Positions 31,495-40,629 of a stretch of 64,000 nucleotides of DNA are shown one piece after another. Below the pieces are notes generated by a model. It searched no databases. It was not told the DNA's origin and saw only the letters and a program-made list of their open reading frames with translations. The position numbers were made by a program, and so were the translations under genes. Source of the stretch: Symsagittifera roscoffensis (taxonomy: Eukaryota; Xenacoelomorpha; Acoela; Convolutidae). How positions within the stretch are numbered: position 1 is the first letter of the stretch; each line of letters begins with the position of its first letter. The stretch covers positions 57,108,759 through 57,172,758 of the forward strand of contig NC_087063.1 of assembly GCF_963678635.1 (NCBI RefSeq), given 5' to 3'.

Positions 31495-34017
31495 TCAGGC
31501 GATGCTCAAGTAGTACTTCTTATGAAGATACACCATTATCTCAGTTTCTGCAAAGACCACATGTAGGATAGCGTACAATTCCCTTGGGCTCAGTTTGCCC
31601 CTGTTTGGGTCATACACCGGCATTGAGACCTCTGTTATCCCTCTTTCAATCATGAAGTCTCGTAATCTTGTTAGTGCCAATATCACGTGTTCGGGATCAA
31701 TTGTGTTCCTGTCATTGACCCTCGTTACTAGGAAGCACAGATATTTGCCCGGGACGTGTGCCACTGACGGTGGAAGCGCTGCCATCCCTCCCAGTCCTGG
31801 TCTCTGTCTGAACAAAAACTCTACATTCTGGTACTCTCTTTTGAAGTCAGCTTCCAATCTTGATTTGAAACTCATGTCCGCCGTGATGCAGATCGCGCTG
31901 GTCCTGTTTGACAGGATGAAGTCGCTATCCGTTATCATGATGTTCTCCGAGTATTCATTGGGTATTTCGAATTTCGTTTTGAAATTCCGACCTATAGTAG
32001 GCTCTGGCTCTTCTTCCTCCAGTTCCAATTTGCTCGTTTCTCTCACTTCCTTGAGCTTCTTTATCATCCAATTTTCGGTGTGGGTAAGTCCTACCCCCAC
32101 TCCCCGGACAAAAATATTTATCGACGTCCCCGTCGATGTTGTCGGGTCTGAATTGTCCTGAGGAATGTCCAGTGGCCTGTCTGTTGCCGTCCATCCGAAG
32201 AGAGGGTCCTCTGTCTTCATGTAATTTGCTGCTGATACATCGACTTGCTGAATGCTTTGTCCTTCGCGGCTCTCGTCTTTGACATCACGCATCCACTCTA
32301 GAATCCTCAAGTTCGTGTTCTCCCTCCTCTCTATCTCACTCTGTTCGAGATCCGTTTCTAATTCTGGCGTCGAGTAATCATCCTGCGGATAATGACCACC
32401 ATCGTCAATGACCTGCCATTCCTCTCCGGCTTCCAGTTCGCCTGCCTTCAGTAGTTCCTCGCCCAATTTGTCTGGCTGTATCTTATCGATCAAGAAGTCA
32501 TCCCCGTACCTGTTGTACCTCATGCCGGTGCGTTTACGATTGCCAGTCCTGGTTTCCGGTGGTGTTGGTCGATCCGGCTCCATCCACTTCGGCACCTCGT
32601 CTTGCTCCGGGTCGTTCCAGTCTTCTTCTACAAATGATCCTGCATCAGACTCCACTCCTATCTTTTCATTGTCGTCCAAACTCAAGTTCTCATTACCATC
32701 ATTTTTCTCTCTAGTGCCTTTCTCATTCACTTCACACGCTGGCTCTACCACCAGGTACTCAAGACCCTCCATGTCCTTCGGTATGCACCAATCCTCTGGG
32801 GACGGAACGTGAGGCTTCAGATTTTCATAATGTGCCGCTCGCCCAGTACTCAAGCGATAGAACCGTCCTTGTTGATGAACCTCCGTTATCATGAATGGTC
32901 CCCTCCACTTCTTGAGTAGTTTCTTTGTTCCCTTGGGCGGTATTACATTTTGGAAGACCCACACGTATTGGCCCACTTCATATGGCTTTGCTCGTAATAT
33001 TTTTTCGTCATATTTCCTGCGTTGCCTCATTTGCGCTTGCGCCGTGTTCCTCCTGCATAGCTCGTTCAACTCCTGTTGTCTTTTGATCGCTTCTTTCACG
33101 TATGCCTGAGGCGACGTCCTTTTCCCCTCGTATTCCGGGTAAAAGAATGTCAGAGGCATTGCTCTCTCCCTGCCCGTCAACATCATGAAAGGACTGATGC
33201 CCGTAGTTGAGTGCTGTGTACTGTTGTAGGCTCCTACTACCTGTGGCAGGTATTTGTCCCAGTCCGTCATGTATCTTGAGCAGTACACCCTTAACATGTT
33301 GACCAGTGTCCTGTTTTGTCTCTCTACCAACCCATTGGTCTGTGGATGATAGGTCGTCGAGTGTGCTTGAGCAATGTGCGATCTCTTCATCAATTCTTTT
33401 GTCAAGTCCCCCACGAAAGCTTTGCCGTTGTCCGACTGGAAAGTCATTGGACAACCATACCGCGATATCCAATGCGTTATCAGGTGATCACATGTCTCTT
33501 CGGCCGAGGCTGTCTGGCACGGAACCGCTTCCGCCAACTTTGTGAAGTGATCTATTATAACCAGTATCTGATTATATCCCGACTCTGTCATGCAAATTTT
33601 TTGATGGTCTATCTGCACCACTTCATTGAACTCTGAGCTCTCAACTGACTTGAGTGGAAACTTCATCTTCCTTGGGTCTTTTACCTGGAGACATGCCAGG
33701 CAGGCATTCACCCATCTCTCGCAAGCTTTTCTCATTCCTGGCCAATCAAACCTGTGAAGTATCCTTTGTTGTACTTTGTCTATCCCCTGGTGGCCCATCT
33801 GGTCGTGTGATCTGAAAAGCACCTCCGTCTGGTACAATTGTGGTAGTATGATGAGGTTGTGTTTGTGTAATATCTTTTCCTCATCTCTCCTCTTGCACGC
33901 TACCACCCCCTCAGCTGTGTGATAAAGTAAGTCTTTCTTTTCTTTGTAGAACTGGCTCAAGATCTTGTAGCTGTCTTCCTCAAGTTCCCCTTCTCCTTGA
34001 CCCCCGACTGGATCCAT
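31495..34017 (-). CDS. Integrase with C-terminal macro-like domain, element A
   Basis: This is the C-terminal part of Pol. The zinc-binding module is H71, H76, C106, C109. The catalytic core is D137 (QIDHQ), D196 (QSDNGK) and E232 (NGLVERQ), with exactly 35 residues between the last two. A GPY/F-like module follows (WRGPFMI, about 370-400). An acidic 230-residue linker comes next, then RGVGVGLTHTEN (638-649), whose DNA is the central polypurine tract. Residues about 688-840 resemble a macro domain: ITADMSFKSRLEADFKREY, GGMAALPP, KYLCFLVTR, ITEVSMPVYDPNRGKL and HVVFAETEIMVYL. The listed ATG is probably internal: the frame upstream (linker to RNase H) is reached by one missing base in a G run at about 34003. 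The protein ends at TAG/TGA-free CC-rich sequence at 31495. Confidence 0.85.
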   Translation of the reverse strand: MDPVGGQGEGELEEDSYKILSQFYKEKKDLLYHTAEGVVACKRRDEEKILHKHNLIILPQLYQTEVLFRSHDQMGHQGIDKVQQRILHRFDWPGMRKACERWVNACLACLQVKDPRKMKFPLKSVESSEFNEVVQIDHQKICMTESGYNQILVIIDHFTKLAEAVPCQTASAEETCDHLITHWISRYGCPMTFQSDNGKAFVGDLTKELMKRSHIAQAHSTTYHPQTNGLVERQNRTLVNMLRVYCSRYMTDWDKYLPQVVGAYNSTQHSTTGISPFMMLTGRERAMPLTFFYPEYEGKRTSPQAYVKEAIKRQQELNELCRRNTAQAQMRQRRKYDEKILRAKPYEVGQYVWVFQNVIPPKGTKKLLKKWRGPFMITEVHQQGRFYRLSTGRAAHYENLKPHVPSPEDWCIPKDMEGLEYLVVEPACEVNEKGTREKNDGNENLSLDDNEKIGVESDAGSFVEEDWNDPEQDEVPKWMEPDRPTPPETRTGNRKRTGMRYNRYGDDFLIDKIQPDKLGEELLKAGELEAGEEWQVIDDGGHYPQDDYSTPELETDLEQSEIERRENTNLRILEWMRDVKDESREGQSIQQVDVSAANYMKTEDPLFGWTATDRPLDIPQDNSDPTTSTGTSINIFVRGVGVGLTHTENWMIKKLKEVRETSKLELEEEEPEPTIGRNFKTKFEIPNEYSENIMITDSDFILSNRTSAICITADMSFKSRLEADFKREYQNVEFLFRQRPGLGGMAALPPSVAHVPGKYLCFLVTRVNDRNTIDPEHVILALTRLRDFMIERGITEVSMPVYDPNRGKLSPRELYAILHVVFAETEIMVYLHKKYYLSIA
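32089..32109 (-). promoter_or_regulatory. Candidate central polypurine tract, element A
   Basis: The minus strand contains GTCCGGGGAGT followed by GGGGGTAGGA. The first 11 bases equal the 3' polypurine tract. The element's midpoint is 32221, so this site is about 120 bp off centre. The same 21 bases are kept in element B (53019-53039), in the same coding place. Confidence 0.6.
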
Positions 34018-34115
34018 TTGGAGAGGTTACTTGTCATTTTGTCATTCTTCTGGGCTCTTATTAGGTCTGACAGCCTATATCTCGCCTTGACATGCTCCTT
34101 TAGCGCCATGATTTG

Positions 34116-36410
34116 TCAATTCATCTCACCAGGGTTGTGGATGTCATCACTCAGTTTCACGCATATCATCCTTTTCACGATTTTCATATCATCTTCTGGC
34201 ACCAGATTCGTTCTGATGTTTGAGTTGCATGATAGTTCTCTGAATGGTTTCCTTGCAACCGCAATTTTCTCAAGTTCCTCACCACCTCGCATCTCCTGTA
34301 TGTCCATGTTGTATGTTCCTGAAGATGGATCCGTCTGTAACTCCCTGTCGTGGTGCCTTGTCTTCTCTTCCGCCAATATCATGCACAGACTGTCTTGGTT
34401 TTCGCTGCTCCCATCCGAGTCTTCATCCCATCCTTCACGCTCCCCGGACAATTTTCCTTCTCCGGTTCCTTCTTCCGTGAACCTGGAACACTCCCCGGAC
34501 TCTTGACCTAGTCCCAGGTGTTCAGTATCTTCTTTGAACGTCACTTTCTTTTTCCTAACCTTGGTCTGCTCCAGAATGTCTTCGGGGATTTTGTCAACTA
34601 GTGACCGCACGACGTCTTTGCTGACAGTGACGCTTCCTCTTGATGAGTCAGTATCGTTCACTGTCTCTTTTCTCCGAAGTATAGTGAATTCCGGTTTCTC
34701 TTGACTCTTCTCATGGATCACGGGCTTATCATCTGATAGTTTCTCGAGCAACCTCATTAAGTCATCATCTATCTGTGCAGTTCCTGCTTCCACCTGGTTA
34801 AGATCATAGCCTTTTGCCTTGAGCGTCTCCTTCACGATCTTCGACTTGAGTATAATCTCAATCGGAATCCCCTTGCTCTTCTTCAAGATGGTCTTCTCTG
34901 GAGGCTCTTCAGGCAATTCAGGATGATCTTCTATCGGTTTGCCTGACTTGTCTAGCCATCTCGTGAGTGGAAGACTGTCGTACGTTTCCTTGTCCATGAA
35001 TGAGAAGCCATCTTTGATTTCAGGTCTGTCTGCTTCTCTTTGCTCTTGTCTCTCATAGAACTCCGTCTTCTTACTCAAGCTGTCGGCATTCTGATGTTTA
35101 TCTCGCGTTCTGTGCTCAATTATCATGTTGTATCCGTCTAGGCGAACTATCCACCTCCCAATGTAACTTTGGTCCATTGAGTACGTCTTCAGCCAGCTCA
35201 GTGCTCGATTGTCGACTCGCAACTTGAATGGCTCACTGCCCAGGTATGCCCTGTATTTCTCGACAAAGGTAACCACCGCGAACATCTCTGCTTTCGGTGC
35301 TCCGTACTTCATTTCCGTGTCACTCAGGACTTTGCTCCCGTACGCTATTGGTCTCAAGACTGTCTTCCCATTCCATTCTTGTTCTTGGTGGAGAATCCCA
35401 GAAATCGCGACTACCGACGCATCCGTGTCCAGCACGTACATACCTTTCTCCGTCGGCATACCCAGTACTGGTGCATCACATAGCACTTTCTTTATTCTCT
35501 GGAATGACTCTTCTGCTGCGTTGTTCCATGTGAACTTCTTGCCCTTGTGTCTCATTAATTGTTGCATCGGGTATACCTTGTCTGCATAGCCTTTGATGAA
35601 TTCTCTATAATAGTTAGCGAAACCCAGGAAGCTCATCAACTGGTGCTCTGTCTTTGGTGATTTCCAGGTCAGGATTGCTTCCACGGCGTCCGTATCAGGT
35701 CTGATGCCGTGCTTGTCTACCATCCTGCCCAAGTATTTTATTGAGTCCTTGAGTATCTCACACTTTGATGGTTTACACTTTAGCCCCGACCTTTTCATGC
35801 ATGCGAACACTTCGTCAAGTCTCTCAATGTGGTCTTCCAATGTGGGCGTCGCTATTACCACGTCATCCACGTAGCACATTACCAGGTTGCCATATTTCTT
35901 CGTTACGCCTATCAGCGCGTGTGCCATCAACCGCTGAAACGTGGCTGTGGCATTGCAAAGTCCAAACGGCATCCGTTTCCACTGAAACAGACCCAACTCG
36001 CAGGCAAACCCTGTCTTGTCCCTGTCCTGCTTCCGTAGTGGTACCTGCCAAAAGGCCGAGCCTAAATCAAGAGTCGTAAAAAATTTTGCATCACCTAACT
36101 TCGAGAGGCTCTCATCAATCCTAGGTATGGGATAGGCATCCTTCACCGTGACGGAGTTCAGGTATCGAAAGTCACAACAAAACCTCAACTGGTCGCCTTT
36201 CTTTTTGGCCATCACTACTCCACACGCCCACGGTGACTTGGATGGTTCTATCATGTCATACTCTAGTAACGTCTCGATCTCTTTTCTACACGCGTCCGAT
36301 TTGTGTGGGGTCATGCGCCTCGCCCCCTCCCTGTGTGGTACCGCGTTTTCCTCAAGTTCTGTTTCATGTTCAACGAAATTACAACACCCGATATCCGCCT
36401 TATGCCTCAA
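34116..36410 (-). CDS. Reverse transcriptase - RNase H, element A
   Basis: This copies the element RNA into DNA and removes the RNA strand. RT palm motifs are TTLDLGSAFWQV (D115), MPFGLCNATATFQ and CYVDDVVIA (D182, D183). RNase H residues are D328 (VLDTDAS), E375 (APKAEMF), D400 (LRVDNRA) and D443 (HQNADSLSK). About 300 residues of charged linker follow. The first codon is TTG inside a T7 run, so the protein needs the upstream frame: one base is missing relative to element B, where protease and RT are continuous (KHKADIGCC). The frame closes with a TGA at 34116-34118, after which homologous sequence continues in frame (RYRLSDLIRAQ), so this stop is a nonsense codon inside Pol. Confidence 0.93.
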   Translation of the reverse strand: MRHKADIGCCNFVEHETELEENAVPHREGARRMTPHKSDACRKEIETLLEYDMIEPSKSPWACGVVMAKKKGDQLRFCCDFRYLNSVTVKDAYPIPRIDESLSKLGDAKFFTTLDLGSAFWQVPLRKQDRDKTGFACELGLFQWKRMPFGLCNATATFQRLMAHALIGVTKKYGNLVMCYVDDVVIATPTLEDHIERLDEVFACMKRSGLKCKPSKCEILKDSIKYLGRMVDKHGIRPDTDAVEAILTWKSPKTEHQLMSFLGFANYYREFIKGYADKVYPMQQLMRHKGKKFTWNNAAEESFQRIKKVLCDAPVLGMPTEKGMYVLDTDASVVAISGILHQEQEWNGKTVLRPIAYGSKVLSDTEMKYGAPKAEMFAVVTFVEKYRAYLGSEPFKLRVDNRALSWLKTYSMDQSYIGRWIVRLDGYNMIIEHRTRDKHQNADSLSKKTEFYERQEQREADRPEIKDGFSFMDKETYDSLPLTRWLDKSGKPIEDHPELPEEPPEKTILKKSKGIPIEIILKSKIVKETLKAKGYDLNQVEAGTAQIDDDLMRLLEKLSDDKPVIHEKSQEKPEFTILRRKETVNDTDSSRGSVTVSKDVVRSLVDKIPEDILEQTKVRKKKVTFKEDTEHLGLGQESGECSRFTEEGTGEGKLSGEREGWDEDSDGSSENQDSLCMILAEEKTRHHDRELQTDPSSGTYNMDIQEMRGGEELEKIAVARKPFRELSCNSNIRTNLVPEDDMKIVKRMICVKLSDDIHNPGEMN

Positions 36411-39400
36411 AAAAACTCCTCGTTTCGCTGTAGTACGTCCTTGATGGCTTCGAGCTGTTCATCTTTCAGTTTGCCCCTCAAATGTTCAATCTCCGGCAGG
36501 ACCGGTTTTTCATTTTGCATTTCATCTAGTGTGGGTCGCTCTGGAAAGTTCGAACAGCTCGACAGCCCATCATCCGTTTCTGACTTAAGTGATTTAATAA
36601 GACCTGAAGAATCTTTTATTTTCTGCAATCGTCTCAAGATACAAATTTTGTCCCTGTGATTGGGACAATCAACAACTTCATTTTGTTTTGAGTTCTCAAT
36701 TGTTTCATATCGAGTTTTAACCGGTAAAGCATATCCAAGTTTCCTCCCTCTCTGTATCGTGACCGGTATATCAAGGGTATTCAACAAGACACTGACGCAG
36801 AGGCCGCTCTTCGTTATCGAAAATGATCTTCCTAAAACAGCAGCACTTTGACTGGTAGGATTCGGACTTTGCTTGTTGTCACTTAGTTCATTGTAATTTT
36901 TCATCCTCAAACTTACGATTGCCGCTTCATTAGCTTTTAGCCTCAACCTCCTACTCAAGAATACCGGTGCTTTGTTTTCATTTGCCATTATTAAATTTAC
37001 CGGTTTGATTGCGTACCTCCTATCCGGGTTCCGTATCCTGAACATTGCGTTATTTAGATCAATCGTTACGTCGAAATTCCTGATGAAGTCTCTGCCCAAA
37101 ATGAATTGGTCAGATTCATCTAGGTTTTCTACCACGATAAAGCTCATCCACAGGTTACGTTCCCCCAAATTGAGGGCTATTATCGGCGTCCTGCCCAGCA
37201 CCCAAAGGGCCCCTTTGTTTGCAGCTGACAGCCGTATTCTCGAGTCTATCAAGTCACCTTTGTCAAAGCCCATCCTCTCCCAAGTTTCGATTGGTATGAC
37301 GCTCAAGACCGCTCCCGTGTCAAGCAACCCACGCAACTGAGTCTTTTTGCCACTTATATCCAGCACGTGACCTGTCACATCTGCCTCCGTCCCGATGTGC
37401 ATTACATCTTCTTCAAGCATGGCGCAGTGTCCAATCGATCTCACTTTTAATTCTTCTTTCCCTACGTAGATTTGTCCAATTAGGTCTTCGTCACATGTTA
37501 TCATCGTCTTGGTATGGATGTTAATCCCATCTATATTTAGCATCACCTCGTGTGGACCATAAGCTTCAGTATATCTGCTATCAACACGTACCGACTTGCT
37601 GCCCCCTCTCATGAGTAGTGCTCTCAGTGCTCTAGAAGTGGTTTGTGGGCTTATACCACTCAAATAGTCTGCATACACGTCAATGTGCATTATTGTCTGG
37701 TCGCTCGGCTCGCTCAAGTTTCTGGTTACCTCGTGGCCGCCCACTGTGATTATCGACATTATTCTTGCCCCGATTTTCGATATGCCAAAAGGCTTACCTG
37801 TCACCATTTTTACAGTGTTACAATTCCCGGTCTTTGTTGAGCCTGGTACAGCCTCTGGTGTTGGGTTCGATCCGGTTAATGCTTCGTTAAAATTTTGTTT
37901 TTCGATCTCCAGCTTTAGTCGTTGCTCTATTTCTTTCGCAGCCAGATCCTGTTTCACTTTGGCAATTGCTTCCGTCGCCGCTTTCTCATAATTTATCTCT
38001 AGAGAATTCCCTGCCGCGGATTCTATCGCACCATTAACATGTGTTACAGCTTTCACTGTCTTCGTTGGCAATTCTTTGCTTGGTGTTCCTAAGTTCCTCG
38101 ATTCAAACTCGTTTTGCCTGTTCCGCTGATTCTGCACCGCCGCTAATGCCAACTTATGTTTGGGGTGACTCTGGTCCTTGACCGCTTCCCAGAACAAGTG
38201 ACAATCCATTCTGAAGTGCCCCTCCTGGTTACAGAAGAAGCATCTAGCGCCTATCTTGATGATTAAGCCATTATAGTACTCGTGTTCCTCCATCTGGCTC
38301 ATGTCCTCCTCATCCGGTGCGTATCCTAGGCTCTTCATGCCTTGTTTGTATGTTGTGCAGTCAGCCACGTGGTGGTCCGCTGACCCGCAGTTCGCGCATG
38401 ATCTGCGCTTGTCCATATCATCTCTAGGTTTGTACCATGATGACCTCTGGGGTTGGCTTCCCCCCTGTGTGTTCCTGTTTTCCGAATATGAGTATTTCTT
38501 GGGCTTCATCAGCATGTATTCCCTTGATTTCTGTCTCATTTCTTCTGGGGTTGGTGCGCTGTCTTTCGACAATGTGTAGTATGTAGCTAACATTGTCCTT
38601 AGGTCATCACTTTTTACCCCATCAATGAACTTCGAGGCAATGCTGAAGTTTCTTCTGTTTGTCGACTCCTCTGGATCACTCCTTCTTCTCAAGCTCTCGA
38701 GATCATCTAGGAACCGATCTATTGACTCGTCGTCCCTCTGCCTTCTCTTTTCAAATCGCATCATCGCTTGGTGACCCTTCATGCCTGACCCGAATCGATT
38801 CAGTAATATCTCGAAGATCTTGTCCGCGGTGTCGCGTTCTTCTTCCTTCTTTGCGACCACGCATTTTAATGCCGTGCCTTCTAAGTTGCTAAGTATGGCC
38901 GTGCATGCTTGTCTTTCATCATTTAAGTTATCTTGCTCTAGGTGTAATCTCATCACTTCCACCCAAGTGTCGATACATCCATCGGAGTCGTCTTTGAATT
39001 CCTTTGGCTTCTTGAAAGTTTTTCTCGATTTTCCGTCCCTCCTATCGCTCGAGTCAGTGTTCCTCGTGGCGAAGGCCTCTAGAGTCCTGTTCATCATCTC
39101 CCAAGTGCTTGCCCATGTCATAGCATCCGGACCTGCGTTGCTGTTAGCTGTTGAGTCCCCCGGGCCAGTCGTTGTACTTGACGTTCCATTCTTCATGATT
39201 GTTTTAGCAGCTGTTGGTGCTATGCTCACCGTGTCCCGGGTTAAGGGCAACGGTGTCGATTGCCGTTTGCCCCTTTGTGGTTCCACAAAGTCAACTCTGG
39301 TGCCTTGCGTGCGATCCGCTGCCGGTCTTTCTTGTGAGGTACAATTTCTCAAGATTGCATCCAATTTCGCCTGTATTGCACACGAACTTTCGGCTTGATT

Positions 39401-39511
39401 CCTGTTCATTATGTCCATTCTCTTTTCCAGGCTACCTAATTGGCTGTTGACATCATCATATCGGTTTTTCAACTGTTGCATATCTTTTTTGACGTTCTTC
39501 ATTGGTGGCAT
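36407..39511 (-). CDS. Gag capsid/nucleocapsid and protease, element A
   Basis: This is a 1,034-codon frame. Residues 1-50 continue a coiled coil; 130-330 are the capsid (DGCIDTWVEVM, LEGTALKCV, LLNRFGSG, GHQAMMRFEKRRQ). The first knuckle is C372-C375-H380-C385 and the second C424-C427-H432-C437, both CX2CX4HX4C. Residues 500-550 are a charged helix. The protease has LLDTGAV (D731) and FILGRDF (about 803-808). The frame ends with TGA in a TTTTTTTGA context; one more T would join it to RT. Its ATG lies within the end of the upstream gag frame (+1), so it may be an internal ATG of one Gag. Confidence 0.92.
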   Translation of the reverse strand: MPPMKNVKKDMQQLKNRYDDVNSQLGSLEKRMDIMNRNQAESSCAIQAKLDAILRNCTSQERPAADRTQGTRVDFVEPQRGKRQSTPLPLTRDTVSIAPTAAKTIMKNGTSSTTTGPGDSTANSNAGPDAMTWASTWEMMNRTLEAFATRNTDSSDRRDGKSRKTFKKPKEFKDDSDGCIDTWVEVMRLHLEQDNLNDERQACTAILSNLEGTALKCVVAKKEEERDTADKIFEILLNRFGSGMKGHQAMMRFEKRRQRDDESIDRFLDDLESLRRRSDPEESTNRRNFSIASKFIDGVKSDDLRTMLATYYTLSKDSAPTPEEMRQKSREYMLMKPKKYSYSENRNTQGGSQPQRSSWYKPRDDMDKRRSCANCGSADHHVADCTTYKQGMKSLGYAPDEEDMSQMEEHEYYNGLIIKIGARCFFCNQEGHFRMDCHLFWEAVKDQSHPKHKLALAAVQNQRNRQNEFESRNLGTPSKELPTKTVKAVTHVNGAIESAAGNSLEINYEKAATEAIAKVKQDLAAKEIEQRLKLEIEKQNFNEALTGSNPTPEAVPGSTKTGNCNTVKMVTGKPFGISKIGARIMSIITVGGHEVTRNLSEPSDQTIMHIDVYADYLSGISPQTTSRALRALLMRGGSKSVRVDSRYTEAYGPHEVMLNIDGINIHTKTMITCDEDLIGQIYVGKEELKVRSIGHCAMLEEDVMHIGTEADVTGHVLDISGKKTQLRGLLDTGAVLSVIPIETWERMGFDKGDLIDSRIRLSAANKGALWVLGRTPIIALNLGERNLWMSFIVVENLDESDQFILGRDFIRNFDVTIDLNNAMFRIRNPDRRYAIKPVNLIMANENKAPVFLSRRLRLKANEAAIVSLRMKNYNELSDNKQSPNPTSQSAAVLGRSFSITKSGLCVSVLLNTLDIPVTIQRGRKLGYALPVKTRYETIENSKQNEVVDCPNHRDKICILRRLQKIKDSSGLIKSLKSETDDGLSSCSNFPERPTLDEMQNEKPVLPEIEHLRGKLKDEQLEAIKDVLQRNEEFF

Positions 39512-40277
39512 CTACCTTGTCCGACATCTGCTGGAGTCTCTCGTCTGTCGCCTTAGCCATGTTAAAATAACTATCCAGATACTCGTGTTTGTTGTATTTC
39601 AACTCTTTCCTTATTAAGTCTCTATCTTCCTCACTGTACTTCAGTCTCTTGTCGATCTGATTTAGTTTTGTCATCAGGTCTCCAAGCTCAAGGGTAGCTG
39701 TTTCATGATCAGCCGTTGTCTTGTTTCCAGCTGTCGCTTCCTTTCTGGCTTGTTCTTCCTTTGGGTCGGCTTCTGTCGCCTTCGTGCTCACTGTCCCAAA
39801 TGTCCGTGCTCTTCCAGTCTGTGATTCCTCGGCCGTGTTGTCTTTCGATTTCATTCCGACCATCATCGCCAATTTTTCTGTAAAAGATGTCTTCTTTACT
39901 TGAGAGTCATCTTTCACCGTTTCTCGGGTATTGCCTGTTGTGTCTTCCAACGCGTCTATCGGCGAAAACTCCACGGTTTTTGGATTTTGATCTTCCATAT
40001 GGGGCATCGGTGTGGATTCCGTTGTCTTTTTCTCCACTTCATCTACGCTCTGGTCTGGTGTCTCTAGGTCGATTTCGATTGTGGGCTCCACCTGTTTTTC
40101 CCTCGCATCTTCTCGCGTCTTGCTCTCGGCGCCACTTCTCGTGCTGACCATGCTAACTGAAAAGTTATTTTTTGTTTTGCCTGGGCCCCTTGATGTCGTT
40201 CCACGAAGCGACGAGTTATATTTCGTGTTTGATCCACTTGACCTTTTTTCAAGCACCGGTACCCTACTCCGTCTCAT
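39456..40277 (-). CDS. Gag N-terminal extension, element A
   Basis: This starts at ATG 40277, the first coding frame after the leader, and has 273 codons. It is rich in charged residues, S and T with no known domain for about 200 residues, then a coiled coil (LNQIDKRLKYSEEDRDLIRKE, written here in part, to ATDERLQQMSDK). It overlaps the capsid frame by 56 bp in the +1 frame. An A6 run in the overlap (CAAAAAAGA) is where one surplus A would explain the shift. In element C the corresponding region is continuous apart from TGA codons. It probably forms the N-terminus of one long Gag and may drive multimerisation. Confidence 0.7.
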   Translation of the reverse strand: MRRSRVPVLEKRSSGSNTKYNSSLRGTTSRGPGKTKNNFSVSMVSTRSGAESKTREDAREKQVEPTIEIDLETPDQSVDEVEKKTTESTPMPHMEDQNPKTVEFSPIDALEDTTGNTRETVKDDSQVKKTSFTEKLAMMVGMKSKDNTAEESQTGRARTFGTVSTKATEADPKEEQARKEATAGNKTTADHETATLELGDLMTKLNQIDKRLKYSEEDRDLIRKELKYNKHEYLDSYFNMAKATDERLQQMSDKVDATNEERQKRYATVEKPI

Positions 40278-40629
40278 TATTTCTATTTACAATTGCTCTT
40301 ATTTACAATATTATTTTATATACAATTCTATTCTAAGAATAAAAAATTTTGTGGAAACAAATTCTTAAAAGAAAATATACAACGTGATAAAAACTTTGTT
40401 CCAGTTCTCTAAAATCTTCGAGTAATTTTCTTTATTCGTGGTCCTAACTGTACCGGGTTCCAATTAGTCTTGTTCTGTCTTAATCCTGTCTTAAAACAGC
40501 TTGTTCTAATTTTACTTCAATTTTTATACTGTCCTTAGACTTCCAGTTACCGTCCCTACTCTTCTTCGTACCGTCCCAGGCTTCCTTTTACTGTCCCAAG
40601 ACTGTTCGGTAATGTCCAAGTACTCCGTC

